Positions 1 through 9,258 are shown, counted from the stretch's first letter. The stretch: 64,000 bases of DNA from Mycolicibacterium sp. P9-64 (GCF_008329605.1 NZ_NPKO01000004.1:248001-312000), one strand, 5' to 3'. Notes: generated by a model not told the origin, from the letters alone. A program made the numbers and translations.

Positions 1-269
1 GGCTTGCCAGCCGCGATCGCCGCGAGATTCCACGGCGCGTGCAAAGAGTTCGCCAAGGGGTTGTAGACGACGTCCACTTGCGCGTCGTCGATGACGTCCT
101 GATACGACGCGACGACCCGTTCCACGCCGTACTTCTCGGCGAAGGACTCGGCCCGCGACCGATCCCGCGCCGCGACCGCGACCAGTCGGTGGCCGAGTTC
201 GGCGGCGGGCCCGACGATTGCCGACTCGGCGATCCGCGACGCGCCGAGTACCCCGATGCGCAGAGTCAC
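1..269 (-). CDS. Gfo/Idh/MocA-family oxidoreductase, N-terminal part (cut by window edge)
   Basis: Reading the minus strand from a GTG at 267-269 gives about 89 residues that begin VTLRIGVLGASRIAES and continue without a stop to the window edge. The GVLGASRIAES segment is the N-terminal Rossmann nucleotide-binding loop of Gfo/Idh/MocA dehydrogenases, followed by the usual second strand (LVAVAARD) and a conserved NPL motif (VYNPLANSLH). The start overlaps the stop of the upstream TIM-barrel gene (GTGA), so it is the last visible gene of the minus-strand operon. Family members oxidise or reduce sugars and polyols with NAD(P). Substrate unknown; a second dehydrogenase of this kind lies two genes upstream. 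Confidence 0.85.
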   Translation of the reverse strand, partial: MTLRIGVLGASRIAESAIVGPAAELGHRLVAVAARDRSRAESFAEKYGVERVVASYQDVIDDAQVDVVYNPLANSLHAPWNLAAIAAGK

Positions 270-1129
270 GCTGAGACAGCCTGCAGGAACGCGACGCTGG
301 CCAGCACGTCGCGCACGGGTCCCTCGTCAGCGGGCTCGCCGTTGAGGATGGTGTCCTGCTCGAGTACGAACCAGCCGTCGAAGCCGTTGTCGCGCAGCAC
401 CGAGACAATACCCGCGATGTCGACGTCACCGGAGCCGAGCGGGGTGTACATCCCGGCCTTGACGGCGTCGGTGTAGGTCAGCTCGCCCGACTGCACCTTG
501 GCAGCCAGCGCGGCGTCGACGTCCTTGAGGTGGGTGTGCTTGATGCGATTCGGTACGGCCTTGGCCAACTCCAGCGGGTCGGTGCCGCCGATCAGCAGGT
601 GCCCGGTGTCCAGGCACAGCGGGATCGACGATCCCGCCAGCACCCGGTCCACGTCGGCGCGGGTCTCCACCATGGTGCCCACGTGCGGATGCAGCACCGC
701 CAGCAGGCCCCGGTCGGCGACGATGGTCGCCAGCCGGTCCAGGTTGGCGAGCAGCGTCGACCACTGCGTGTCGTCGAGGACGGGACGCGAGTCGTAGCCG
801 TCGGATCCCGTCGCGGCGGCGAGCACCACGACGCCTGCTCCTGCCGCGACCAACGACTCCAGCGGCCCTGCAAGGTCGACGGCAGGGTCGTGATCGTCGT
901 CGAACAGCACGACGGGCACGAAGCCGCCGACACATGCCAGCTCGTGCGCCCGCAGCACGGACTTCAGCTCGTCGGTATCGGTCGGCAGGAAGCCCTCCGG
1001 GCCGAGTTCGGTTGCGGTCAGACCCGATTCGCGCATCTCGGTCAGCACCCGGTCGGGGCTCAACTGGTAACCCCAGCCCGGTACCTCGCAGACGCCCCAG
1101 GAGATCGGCGCCCCGGCGATCTTGATCAC
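266..1129 (-). CDS. IolE-like sugar isomerase/dehydratase, xylose-isomerase-like TIM barrel
   Basis: The 287-residue product starts MIKIAGAPISWGVCEVPGWG, which resembles inosose dehydratase (IolE) and related AP-endonuclease-2 family TIM barrels. Metal-ligand type residues fit the fold: E and H/D positions in TELGPEG, LHPHVG, CLDTGH, HTHLKD and a C-terminal FVLEQD. The family isomerises, epimerises or dehydrates keto-sugars and cyclitols. The gene overlaps its upstream neighbour (dehydrogenase, ATGA at 1126-1129) and downstream neighbour (GTGA), so the operon is translationally coupled. The neighbouring Gfo/Idh enzymes and LacI regulator favour a cyclitol or sugar-acid pathway. IolE function is an inference from the N-terminal motif, not proven. 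Confidence 0.82.
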   Translation of the reverse strand: MIKIAGAPISWGVCEVPGWGYQLSPDRVLTEMRESGLTATELGPEGFLPTDTDELKSVLRAHELACVGGFVPVVLFDDDHDPAVDLAGPLESLVAAGAGVVVLAAATGSDGYDSRPVLDDTQWSTLLANLDRLATIVADRGLLAVLHPHVGTMVETRADVDRVLAGSSIPLCLDTGHLLIGGTDPLELAKAVPNRIKHTHLKDVDAALAAKVQSGELTYTDAVKAGMYTPLGSGDVDIAGIVSVLRDNGFDGWFVLEQDTILNGEPADEGPVRDVLASVAFLQAVSA

Positions 1130-2133
1130 GAGTTCCGCACCTCGGCGATCGTGACCGGTGCATGCCTACGCAGCGACTCGGTGGCGGCTTCGGCGAGCCA
1201 CGCCACCTCGACCGCGTCGGCTACCGTGGCGCCGCGGATCGGGCCGCCCTTGGCGACCTCTACGAACTCGGTCAGCTCCGCACGGAACGCTGCGGTGAAG
1301 CGGTCCATGAAGAAGTGGTGCGCGGGGCCCGTGGGAAAGTCGTTGACCGGATCCACGTTTCGCAGCGGCACGCCCTGGTCCCAGCCGGCTACGACGCTGT
1401 CGTCGAACCCGTGCACCTCGAGACGGCAGTCGTAGCCGCGGGCGTTGTACCTGGCGGCGGAGACGATGCCCATGGCGCCGCCGTCGAACGTCACCACGAC
1501 GGCAGCGGTGTCGACGTCGCCGTACTCCGCGAACAGCGGATCGCCCTGGACGGTCCCCGTGGCGTACACCTCGACGGCACGCTGACCGGTGATCCAGTTC
1601 AGCACGTCGAAGTCGTGCACGGCGCAGTCGCGGAAGATGCCGCCCGACGTCTTGATGTAATCCATCGGCGGGGGAGCGGGATCCATCGTGGTGCTGCGCA
1701 CCGTGTGCAGGGTGCCCAGTGCCCCGTCGTCGACGGCGCGCTTGGCCGCGGCGAACGCAGCGTCGTACCGGCGTTGGTAGCCGACCTGCACGGGCACGCC
1801 GGACTTCGCGATCACGTCGGCGACCCGCGCACTTTCGGCGGCGGTCGACGCGATCGGCTTCTCGCAGAACGTCGGGATGCCGCGCTCGACGGCGGCCAGC
1901 GTCAGCTCGGCGTGCGCCGGGGTTGCTGCGGCGATTACGATCCCGTCAACGCCAGAGGACAGCAGCTCCTCAACCGTGTCGACTGCCTTCACGCCGTACT
2001 TGGTGGCCACTGCGTGGGCGACGTCGGTGCGCTCGTCGGTGATCACCAACCCGTCGAGACCCTCTATCCCACTGAGGGTCTCGGTGTGGAAGGCGCCGAT
2101 GCGGCCAAGCCCGATTACGCCGAGGGTGGTCAT
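1126..2133 (-). CDS. Gfo/Idh/MocA dehydrogenase, inositol 2-dehydrogenase-like
   Basis: The product is 335 residues. The ATG at 2131-2133 is chosen because GAGGAGAATGCC precedes it; the open frame extends further upstream, but only as shadow of the next gene. The N-terminus has the GVIGLGRIGAFH Rossmann loop. The EKPIA motif, which carries the catalytic lysine, and the later DCAVHDFD motif are those of inositol 2-dehydrogenase-type enzymes. These oxidise myo-inositol or related polyols with NAD. The start overlaps the stop of the dioxygenase-like gene (ATGA). An iolG-like role is plausible given the IolE-like gene next to it; the substrate could also be another cyclitol or sugar. Confidence 0.85.
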   Translation of the reverse strand: MTTLGVIGLGRIGAFHTETLSGIEGLDGLVITDERTDVAHAVATKYGVKAVDTVEELLSSGVDGIVIAAATPAHAELTLAAVERGIPTFCEKPIASTAAESARVADVIAKSGVPVQVGYQRRYDAAFAAAKRAVDDGALGTLHTVRSTTMDPAPPPMDYIKTSGGIFRDCAVHDFDVLNWITGQRAVEVYATGTVQGDPLFAEYGDVDTAAVVVTFDGGAMGIVSAARYNARGYDCRLEVHGFDDSVVAGWDQGVPLRNVDPVNDFPTGPAHHFFMDRFTAAFRAELTEFVEVAKGGPIRGATVADAVEVAWLAEAATESLRRHAPVTIAEVRNS

Positions 2134-3299
2134 GGCATTCTCCTCATCTTCTGCTCGCTGAGTGCGATGTCGAGTGCTGCGGGGGTGAGATCGTCGGCCA
2201 GTGCGGCCAGCACGGTGTCGACCTGGCTGGGTGGTGCCAGGCTGCCGATCGGCTGGTCGCTGTCGAGGTTGGTGGGGAAGGGGTAGCCCTCGGCGGTCGC
2301 GTTGACCGCGTTGCGGAGCTCGCCCTCGGATCGTCCTGCGGCCTTCATCGCCAGCAGGGCGGGGTAAATGGCGCGCACCATGGCGGTGCGGTCGAGGGTC
2401 TCCATGGCGCGCCCGAACGGCGACGAGATCTGCAGTAGGTTGGCCATCCGCGAGATGTCGGTCGACGTGTTGGCGCCCGCCCCGTGCATGAGCGCCGGGT
2501 TGAAGAACACCGCGTCGCCCTTGCACAGCGGAACCTGCACTTGGTGGGCGGCGAAGTGGTCGATGAACTCCTGGCGGTAGAAGGCGACGTAGCCGCCCAA
2601 GAACTTCTGCGAGTGGGGCAGCAGCATCGTCGGCCCGCTCTCCAGCGGCATGTCGCAATGCGCGACCGCGCCCTGCAGCGTGAGGGCGGGCGACATGCGG
2701 TGCATGTGCGCGGGGTAGGCAGCCAGCTGGTCGACGTCGACGAAGCCGAGGTGGTAGTCGCGGTGCGGAACCTGTGGTGCGCCACCGGGATTGACGACGT
2801 TGACCTGCGAGGTGACCTGATAGCGCGGGCCAAGCCAGGCTTGTGACACCACGGCGATGGCGTCGGTGGCGTAGTACTCGGCGTAGACGTCGGGCGCGTG
2901 CAGCGCGAGTTTCTGCGCGGCGTTCCAGATCCGGTCGTTGACGCCGGCCTTGCCGAAGTGGTCGCCTGCGGCGCTGCCCTCGGCGCGCTGGGCGGCGATG
3001 AGCGCGGTGAACGCCTCGCTGGCGCGGTCCACGACCGTCGGGTCGACGGCGTCTTCGAACACCACCACGCCGGGGCCGTCGGCGAGGGCGTGGATCAACT
3101 CGGTCTGCAGGGTGCGACGGTCGGCCCGTGCCATGGTCTCCGCGGAGTAGACCAGCACCCCCTTGCGGATGTCGGTCGCCAGTGGGAAGTCAGTCAGGTC
3201 GGTGCCCTGAGACACCAACGCGCGGAACTCGTCGAGATTGCAGTCCGCGTCGTCGATCCACGCGCGGTCAACGGTGGTCAGCGGTGTTGCCATGGCCAT
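2130..3299 (-). CDS. phytanoyl-CoA dioxygenase (PhyH)-like Fe(II)/2-oxoglutarate oxygenase
   Basis: The 389-residue product carries the non-haem iron facial triad typical of PhyH proteins. The HxD pair is in PHRDYHLGF and the distal histidine is in LMHGAGANTS, followed by the arginine of SRMANLLQ expected to hold 2-oxoglutarate. Two adjacent ATGs are possible (3297-3299 and 3291-3293) and neither has a clear Shine-Dalgarno. It is the first gene of the minus operon and diverges from the LacI-type regulator. PhyH enzymes hydroxylate lipids or small metabolites; one heading an inositol-type dehydrogenase operon is not a standard arrangement. Substrate unknown. Confidence 0.8.
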   Translation of the reverse strand: MAMATPLTTVDRAWIDDADCNLDEFRALVSQGTDLTDFPLATDIRKGVLVYSAETMARADRRTLQTELIHALADGPGVVVFEDAVDPTVVDRASEAFTALIAAQRAEGSAAGDHFGKAGVNDRIWNAAQKLALHAPDVYAEYYATDAIAVVSQAWLGPRYQVTSQVNVVNPGGAPQVPHRDYHLGFVDVDQLAAYPAHMHRMSPALTLQGAVAHCDMPLESGPTMLLPHSQKFLGGYVAFYRQEFIDHFAAHQVQVPLCKGDAVFFNPALMHGAGANTSTDISRMANLLQISSPFGRAMETLDRTAMVRAIYPALLAMKAAGRSEGELRNAVNATAEGYPFPTNLDSDQPIGSLAPPSQVDTVLAALADDLTPAALDIALSEQKMRRMP

Positions 3300-3397
3300 T
3301 AGTCTTGTGGTGACCCGCACCGCAATCAACACCAAAAAGCCATCAAAAAACCCTCACGTACTTGGCGATTCGTGCGCAGGCAGGAGGAGGCGAAGCG
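3300..3397. promoter_or_regulatory. divergent promoter region between PhyH operon and LacI regulator
   Basis: This 98 bp gap between divergent starts is much richer in A than the coding DNA around it (3331-3357 has runs of A). It must hold promoters for both directions and probably the operator of the LacI-type protein. I see the repeated word ATCAA (3323-3327 and 3343-3347) but no clean long palindrome. Assigning a specific operator would be guesswork. Confidence 0.45.
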
Positions 3398-4429
3398 ATG
3401 CCACACCGGTTCAAGGTCCGCGAGATCGCCCAGCAGTCCGGCCTGAGCGAGGCGACCGTCGATCGGGTCCTCAACGACCGGCCCGGCGTCAGGGAGAACA
3501 CCCGCGCCGAGGTCGCGCAGGCGATCGCGGACCTGGACAAGCAACGTGCCCAACTGCGCCTCAACGGCCGCCGCTACCTGATCGACGTGGTGATGCAGAC
3601 GCCCCAGCGGTTCTCCGATGCGTTCCGGGCCGCAGTCGAGGCCGAGTTACCGGCCTTCGCGCCAGCCATGCTGCGGGCCCGCTTCCACCTCTGGGAGTCG
3701 GGGTCGGTCGCCCAGATGGTGGACGCCCTCGGGCGGCTTCGCGGCAGCCATGGCGTCGTCCTCAAGGCGCAGGACGAGCCCGAGGTGGTCGAGGCCGTCG
3801 ACCGGCTGGTCAGCTCCGGCGTGCCCGTGGTGACCTACACGACCGACGTCCCTGCCAGTTCGCGCTGTGGGTACGTCGGCATCGACAACCACGGCGCTGG
3901 TGTGACCGCGGCCTATCTGGTAGACCAGTGGCTGGGCTTTCCGCGCACGCGAGGAGCAGCAGATGCACCGCCATCGGACGTACTGATCACGTTGAGCCGC
4001 ACGGTGTTTCGCGGCGAAGGCGAGCGCGAGGTCGGGTTCCGGTCGGCGTTGCGCGGATCGGGGCGCGGCATCGTCGAGGTCAGTGGGAGCGACGGCCTCG
4101 ACGCGACCAACGAACGGCTCGTCCTCGACGCCCTCGACCGGAACCCTGGCGTGGAGGCGGTCTACTCGGTCGGCGGCGGCAACACCGCGACCGTTGCGGC
4201 GTTCGAACGACTGGGTCGCCGGTGCCGAGTCTTCGTCGCGCACGATCTCGACGCCGACAACCGGCGTTTGCTCCGGGACGGCCGCATCTCAGTGGTGCTC
4301 CACAACGATCTGCGCGCCGACGCCCGACTGGCTTTGCGGCTTCTCCTTCAGGAACGCGGCGCACTGCCTGCCGAGCCGGTGCGGCCGGTGCCGATCCAAG
4401 TCATCACGCCGTACAACCTCCCCAGCTAG
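3398..4429 (+). CDS. LacI-family transcriptional regulator
   Basis: A strong AGGAGG at 3382-3389 precedes the ATG at 3398; the longer open frame from 3362 lacks such a site. The 343-residue product has an N-terminal LacI helix-turn-helix (VREIAQQSGLSEATVDRVLN, residues about 5-25) and hinge. A periplasmic-binding-protein-like sensor domain follows (YVGIDNHGAGVTAAYLV near the middle). It is divergent from the PhyH/dehydrogenase operon, so it probably represses that operon in response to its sugar or cyclitol. The effector cannot be read from sequence. Confidence 0.9.
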   Translation: MPHRFKVREIAQQSGLSEATVDRVLNDRPGVRENTRAEVAQAIADLDKQRAQLRLNGRRYLIDVVMQTPQRFSDAFRAAVEAELPAFAPAMLRARFHLWESGSVAQMVDALGRLRGSHGVVLKAQDEPEVVEAVDRLVSSGVPVVTYTTDVPASSRCGYVGIDNHGAGVTAAYLVDQWLGFPRTRGAADAPPSDVLITLSRTVFRGEGEREVGFRSALRGSGRGIVEVSGSDGLDATNERLVLDALDRNPGVEAVYSVGGGNTATVAAFERLGRRCRVFVAHDLDADNRRLLRDGRISVVLHNDLRADARLALRLLLQERGALPAEPVRPVPIQVITPYNLPS

Positions 4430-4486
4430 CCATAGCTGGCTAAGGTCGGCATGGAATCCCGGACACTGGAGATTCAAGGGGGAACC

Positions 4487-4924
4487 ATGCAGGTCATGGC
4501 GTTTGCGCCGTCGTTGAAGGCAGTGCTGGAGGAATCCGGCGGCGTCACCACGGATGGCTTTCCGCTGACTAGTGCCCACGTGACGAGCTTCCCGGCGCAG
4601 ATCACCGTGCCGCTGGTGCTTGCCGTGTACACCAAGGGCGGCACCGATTACGACCCTCGCCTCTTCGTGGTCGCCAAGTCCGCGAAGGGTGAGCGACTCG
4701 CCGCCTTCGAATGTGCCTGGCACTGGCCCGACAACCCCGGCGTACCCGTCAAGTACCGCGTGTTCGTCCACCACCTGGCGATGACGGTGCCGTCCGCAGG
4801 CGTGTACACCGTGGGCCTTTACGACAGCCCCGATGCGACGGAGACCGACCACAGCTTTCCCTTGCCCGTGCTCAAGGCCAGCCCGTTCGCGCAGCCCCCA
4901 AAACAGCCCTCGGCGCGCCTCTAG
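4487..4924 (+). CDS. conserved small protein of unknown function
   Basis: The product is 145 residues from the ATG at 4487, which follows AAGGGGG at 4477-4483; an upstream ATG at 4451 is in frame but has no ribosome-binding site. The protein reads as a single beta-rich domain (VTSFPAQITVPLVLAVYTKGG, then FECAWHWPDNPGVPVKYRVF, then HLAMTVPSAGVYTVGLYD), ending in a Pro/Ala-rich tail. There is no signal peptide or membrane segment. The layout (inhibitory-type beta sandwich ending in 'the agent gives a value to the subject') recalls small actinobacterial DUF proteins, but I cannot name a family with confidence. It lies alone between the LacI regulator and the PfkB kinase. Confidence 0.72.
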   Translation: MQVMAFAPSLKAVLEESGGVTTDGFPLTSAHVTSFPAQITVPLVLAVYTKGGTDYDPRLFVVAKSAKGERLAAFECAWHWPDNPGVPVKYRVFVHHLAMTVPSAGVYTVGLYDSPDATETDHSFPLPVLKASPFAQPPKQPSARL

Positions 4925-5041
4925 ATCGTGTCGACTCGGCGACGGGCGGGGGTCTGAATCGTCGATTGTCGGGAAACGGGACTACCATTTCGCCCCATTG
5001 GCGACGACGGGAGCGCCGACGGAGACCCAGGAGACCGATCG

Positions 5042-5899
5042 GTGCCGCGACAGCACGTCAAGCTCGTCCCCGGCGTAACCGTGCTCGGCAACTTGGCGAT
5101 CGACGTCATCAACGGCGCGCCCAAGAGCCCGGGCGGATGCGCCTCGTTCTCCGGAGTCGCCCTGCAGGCCGCTGGCGGGCACGGCCACATCGTGGCGCTG
5201 GCCGCCGAAGCGGACCATGCGCTGTTCGATGCCCTGCTCGATGGCTTCGGCTCGATCGTTCGGATCCTGCCCGCCGATCGGACCAGCGCTTTTCGACTCG
5301 ACTACGTAGACGTCGATCACCGCCAGATGTCGGTCGACGCCATCGGGCCCGTATGGGGCAAGGCGGAGATCGAGGCCGCCGATCCCGACACGACGTGGGT
5401 GCACCTCGCGCCGCTGCTGCGCACGGACTTCCCAGCAAGCACCTTGGCTCTGCTCGCCGAGCGAGGGCATCGGGTCGCCTACGACGGACAGGGCCTGGTC
5501 AGGGCCGATCGGCTGGGGCCGCTGGTCGTGGATCGTCACTACCCGCCCGAACTGCTCCGCCACCTGAGCGTGCTCAAGCTCGCCGAGGACGAGGCGGTCA
5601 TCGTCGCCGACGGCCCGTTCGACGAGTCGACGGCGAAGCGACTCGGCGTCCCGGAGATCCTGGTGACCTACGGCTCCGAGGGATGTGACATCTACACCGA
5701 CGACACCGTCGTGCGGGTGCCTGCCGCATGGCGCGTCGAGGGTGTGCAAACGACGGGCGCAGGCGACATGTTCACGTCGTGTTACGTCGCCAATCGGGCC
5801 GCGGGCGCCGACCCGCGACGCGCCGTTGAGTTGGCGAGCGAACTGGTGGCCCGAGAACTGGACAGGCGACTGAACGCCGGCTCCCACGAAATGGTGTAG
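5042..5899 (+). CDS. PfkB-family carbohydrate kinase
   Basis: The 285-residue product is read from a GTG at 5042 with AGGAGA about 8 nt upstream. It carries the PfkB signature 2 near the C-terminus (VQTTGAGDMFTSCYVANRAAG), which includes the catalytic aspartate. A short N-terminal substrate-binding part (GNLAIDVINGAPKSPGGCA) replaces the usual GGKGxN loop. Family members phosphorylate sugars, nucleosides or similar alcohols with ATP. It is close to the sugar/cyclitol operon and LacI regulator but separated by the unknown protein; a joint role is plausible. Substrate not assignable. Confidence 0.85.
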   Translation: MPRQHVKLVPGVTVLGNLAIDVINGAPKSPGGCASFSGVALQAAGGHGHIVALAAEADHALFDALLDGFGSIVRILPADRTSAFRLDYVDVDHRQMSVDAIGPVWGKAEIEAADPDTTWVHLAPLLRTDFPASTLALLAERGHRVAYDGQGLVRADRLGPLVVDRHYPPELLRHLSVLKLAEDEAVIVADGPFDESTAKRLGVPEILVTYGSEGCDIYTDDTVVRVPAAWRVEGVQTTGAGDMFTSCYVANRAAGADPRRAVELASELVARELDRRLNAGSHEMV

Positions 5900-6243
5900 C
5901 CGCAGGTTGGACGGCTGCGACTCGACACGTGTCAAGTTCTGGCGGTCCGGGCTACTCATCGGTAGCCGATTCCTTAGAGAACGACGTGCTCGATAAGTGA
6001 CGAAGACCACAATTCGGCTGCCGTGCCGTTGAAGTTCATGCGGTTGACCTGCCGATTTCATGCAGCTTCACCGGTCGGTAACCGGCGCGTCCCGTCAGGG
6101 CCTACCTAAGAGAAGTGCAATAATCGGTACTGCCAGTGACAGACAAAACTTGGTGGACGTCATACCGACGGCGCATCGTGCCACAGCCGGCTCAGTTTGC
6201 GACGCGCGTTGGCGCAGCCCGACAAGCTTGAAAGGCAGGGGTC
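5900..6243. promoter_or_regulatory. 344 bp upstream region of korAB
   Basis: No coding frame is convincing here. Visible elements are a 10 bp perfect palindrome GACACGTGTC at 5924-5933 and a TTGACC hexamer at 6044-6049 that could be a -35 box, without a clear -10 at the right distance. A weaker AT-rich word CAATAAT lies at about 6117-6123. The region presumably contains the korA promoter and a leader of unknown length. Confidence 0.4.
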
Positions 6244-8175
6244 GTGAGCCAAACCGGCAACGGAACCTCCCAGCGTCAGAAGCTCGAAAAGGTTGTCATC
6301 CGCTTTGCCGGTGACTCCGGTGACGGCATGCAGCTGACCGGTGACCGGTTCACCTCCGAGGCCGCACTGTTCGGCAATGACCTTGCGACGCAACCGAATT
6401 ACCCCGCCGAGATCCGCGCGCCACAGGGCACGCTGCCCGGCGTCTCTTCGTTCCAGATCCAGATCGCCGACTACGACATCCTCACCGCAGGTGACCGGCC
6501 CGACGTGCTCGTCGCGATGAACCCCGCCGCGCTGAAGGCCAACGTCGAGGATCTGCCGCGTGGCGGCCTGATCATTGCCAACGCCGACGAGTTCACCAAG
6601 CGCAACCTCGCCAAGGTGGGTTATGAGGCCAACCCCCTTGAGACCGACGAGCTCTCCGACTACGTCGTTCAGGCCGTGGCGATGACCACGTTGACGTTGG
6701 GCGCCGTCGAAGCCATCGGTGCGACCAAGAAGGACGGCCAGCGCGCGAAGAACATGTTCGCGTTGGGCCTGCTGTCGTGGATGTACGGCCGCGAGCTCGA
6801 GGCCAGCGAGGCGTTCATCCGGGAGAAGTTCGCCCGCAAGCCGGAGATCGCCGAGGCCAACGTGCTGGCGCTCAAGGCCGGATGGAACTACGGCGAGACC
6901 ACCGAGGCGTTCGCCGTCACCTACGAGGTGGCCCCCGCGAAGCTGAAGTCCGGCGAGTACCGGCAGATCTCGGGAAACACGGCACTCGCCTACGGGCTGG
7001 TGACGGCGGGCCAGCTCGCCAACACCCAGGTCGTGCTCGGCACCTACCCGATCACGCCCGCGTCCGACATCCTGCACGAGCTCTCCAAGTACAAGCACTT
7101 CAACGTGCTGACGTTCCAGGCCGAGGACGAGATCGCGGGCGTTGGCGCCGCACTCGGAGCGTCGTATGGCGGAGCGCTCGGCGTGACCAGCACTTCCGGC
7201 CCCGGCATCGCGCTCAAGGCCGAGGCCATCGGTCTCGGCGTGATGATGGAGCTCCCGCTGGTGGTCGTCGACGTGCAGCGCGGCGGCCCGTCGACCGGGC
7301 TGCCCACCAAGACCGAGCAGGCCGATCTGCTGCAGGTGCTGTACGGCCGCAACGGTGAATCGCCCGTCGCCGTCATCGCTCCCGCGACCCCCTCGGACTG
7401 CTTCGACGTCGCCGTCGAGGCCGCGCGCATCGCGCTGACCTATCGGACCCCCGTGATCCTGCTGTCCGACGGTGCCATCGCGAATGGCTCTGAGCCGTGG
7501 CGAATTCCGGACATCTCGAGCTACGAGCCGATCAGTCGCACCTTCGCGAAGCCCGACGAGCCGTTCGAGCCCTACGCCCGCGATCCCGAGACGCTGGCGC
7601 GCCAGTTCGCGGTCCCCGGAACGCCCGGTCTCGAGCACCGCATCGGCGGCCTCGAGAAGGCCAATGGCTCGGGCAACATCTCCTACGAACCGAAGAACCA
7701 CGACCTGATGGTGCGGTTGCGGCAGGCCAAGATCGACGGCATCACGGTGCCCGACATCGAGGTCGACGATCCGACCGGCGACGCCGAACTGCTGCTGGTC
7801 GGCTGGGGGAGTTCCTACGGCCCGATCGGCGAGGCCTGCAGGCGCGCCCGCCGCAAGGGCATCAAGGTGGCCCACGCACAGATCCGCTACCTCAACCCGT
7901 TCCCGGCGAACCTGGGCGACGTGCTGAAGCGCTACTCCAACGTGGTGTTGCCAGAGATGAACCTCGGTCAGCTGGCGCTGCTGCTGCGCGGCAAGTACCT
8001 GGTCGACATCCAGAGCGTCACGAAGGTCGAGGGCATGGCGTTCCTCGCGGACGAAGTCGAGGGCATCATCGACGCGGCGCTGGACGGCACGCTCGCAGAG
8101 AAGGAAACTGACAAGGCCAAGTTCGCACGGCTGGCAGCGGCCACCGTGGATACCGGCGTGGGAGTTGACGCATGA
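6244..8175 (+). CDS. korA: 2-oxoglutarate:ferredoxin oxidoreductase, fused gamma-alpha subunit
   Basis: The product is 643 residues, starting GTG after AAAGGCAGGGG. The N-terminal 190 or so residues form the gamma domain (RFAGDSGDGMQLTGDRF), fused to the alpha pyrimidine-binding domain (GTYPITPASDILHELS, then TSTSGPGIALKAEA and VDVQRGGPSTGLPTKTEQ). This gamma-alpha fusion with a separate beta subunit is the actinobacterial KOR type. It makes succinyl-CoA and reduced ferredoxin from 2-oxoglutarate and CoA, an oxygen-tolerant alternative in the TCA cycle. The stop overlaps the korB start (ATGA at 8172). It corresponds to Rv2455c by neighbourhood. Confidence 0.96.
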   Translation: MSQTGNGTSQRQKLEKVVIRFAGDSGDGMQLTGDRFTSEAALFGNDLATQPNYPAEIRAPQGTLPGVSSFQIQIADYDILTAGDRPDVLVAMNPAALKANVEDLPRGGLIIANADEFTKRNLAKVGYEANPLETDELSDYVVQAVAMTTLTLGAVEAIGATKKDGQRAKNMFALGLLSWMYGRELEASEAFIREKFARKPEIAEANVLALKAGWNYGETTEAFAVTYEVAPAKLKSGEYRQISGNTALAYGLVTAGQLANTQVVLGTYPITPASDILHELSKYKHFNVLTFQAEDEIAGVGAALGASYGGALGVTSTSGPGIALKAEAIGLGVMMELPLVVVDVQRGGPSTGLPTKTEQADLLQVLYGRNGESPVAVIAPATPSDCFDVAVEAARIALTYRTPVILLSDGAIANGSEPWRIPDISSYEPISRTFAKPDEPFEPYARDPETLARQFAVPGTPGLEHRIGGLEKANGSGNISYEPKNHDLMVRLRQAKIDGITVPDIEVDDPTGDAELLLVGWGSSYGPIGEACRRARRKGIKVAHAQIRYLNPFPANLGDVLKRYSNVVLPEMNLGQLALLLRGKYLVDIQSVTKVEGMAFLADEVEGIIDAALDGTLAEKETDKAKFARLAAATVDTGVGVDA

Positions 8176-9254
8176 CTGACCTAATTGGATCCGACCTCGG
8201 GCTGGCACCAGCTGGCCTGACGAAGACCAGTGCGGTGCCGACGACGGATCAGCCGCAGAAGGCCAAGGACTTCACCAGCGACCAGGAGGTGCGTTGGTGC
8301 CCCGGCTGCGGCGACTACGTCATCCTCAACACCATCCGCAACTTCCTTCCGGAGTTGGGCCTGAAGCGCGAGAACATGGTGTTCGTCAGCGGCATCGGCT
8401 GCTCGAGTCGCTTCCCGTACTACCTCGAGACTTACGGCGTGCACTCGATCCACGGTCGCGCCCCGACCATCGCGACCGGTCTTGCGCTGGCCCGCGAGGA
8501 TCTGTCGGTCTGGGTCGTCACCGGTGACGGCGACGCGCTGTCGATCGGCGGCAACCACCTGATCCACGCGCTGCGCCGCAACGTGAACCTGACGATCCTG
8601 CTGTTCAACAACCGCATCTACGGGCTCACCAAGGGGCAGTACTCGCCGACCTCCGAGGTTGGCAAGGTCACCAAGTCGACCCCGATGGGCTCGCTGGACT
8701 ACCCGTTCAACCCGGTGTCGCTGGCGTTGGGCGCCGAGGCCACCTTCGTCGGTCGTGCGCTCGACTCGGACCGCAAGGGCCTGACCGAGGTGCTGCGCGC
8801 CGCGGCCTCGCATCGTGGTGCCGCACTGGTCGAGATCCTGCAGGACTGCCCGATCTTCAACGACGGCTCGTTCGACGCGCTCCGCAAGGAAGGCGCCGAG
8901 GAACGGCTGATCAACGTCGCGCACGGGCAGCCGATCACGTTCGGCGCCAACGGTGAGTACTGCGTGGTGAAGTCCGGCTACGGCCTCGAGGTCGCCAAGA
9001 CGGCCGACACCGCGGCCGACGACATCGTGGTGCACAACGCCTACGTCGACGATCCGGCCTACGCGTTTGCGTTGTCACGCATCTCGGAGCAGAACCTCGA
9101 GCACACCGTGATGGGCATCTTCCGTCAGGTGATCCGGCCGACGTACGACGAGATGGCGCGCGATCAGGTCTCCTCTGCAATGGATTCCAAGCCCCACGAC
9201 ACGGCGGCTCTGCAATCCTTGCTCCGTGGAAAAGACACCTGGACAGTCGACTGA
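8172..9254 (+). CDS. korB: 2-oxoglutarate:ferredoxin oxidoreductase beta subunit
   Basis: The 360-residue product has the thiamine-diphosphate and Fe-S features of KorB. These are cysteines in [13 protein letters not shown] and [11 protein letters not shown], the TPP/Mg motif [13 protein letters not shown], and the substrate loop [16 protein letters not shown]. It pairs with the KorA gamma-alpha chain encoded directly upstream with a 4 bp overlap. Electrons leave through a 4Fe-4S cluster to ferredoxin. It is followed at once by mobA, as in M. tuberculosis (Rv2454c, Rv2453c). Confidence 0.96.
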   Translation: MTDLIGSDLGLAPAGLTKTSAVPTTDQPQKAKDFTSDQEVRWCPGCGDYVILNTIRNFLPELGLKRENMVFVSGIGCSSRFPYYLETYGVHSIHGRAPTIATGLALAREDLSVWVVTGDGDALSIGGNHLIHALRRNVNLTILLFNNRIYGLTKGQYSPTSEVGKVTKSTPMGSLDYPFNPVSLALGAEATFVGRALDSDRKGLTEVLRAAASHRGAALVEILQDCPIFNDGSFDALRKEGAEERLINVAHGQPITFGANGEYCVVKSGYGLEVAKTADTAADDIVVHNAYVDDPAYAFALSRISEQNLEHTVMGIFRQVIRPTYDEMARDQVSSAMDSKPHDTAALQSLLRGKDTWTVD

Positions 9255-9258
9255 CCCG

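Noticed and set aside
6160..8208. A 682-codon minus-strand frame opposite korA
   Set aside because: Composition is Leu/Gly/Arg/Gln-rich shadow sequence; the korA reading has all KOR motifs.
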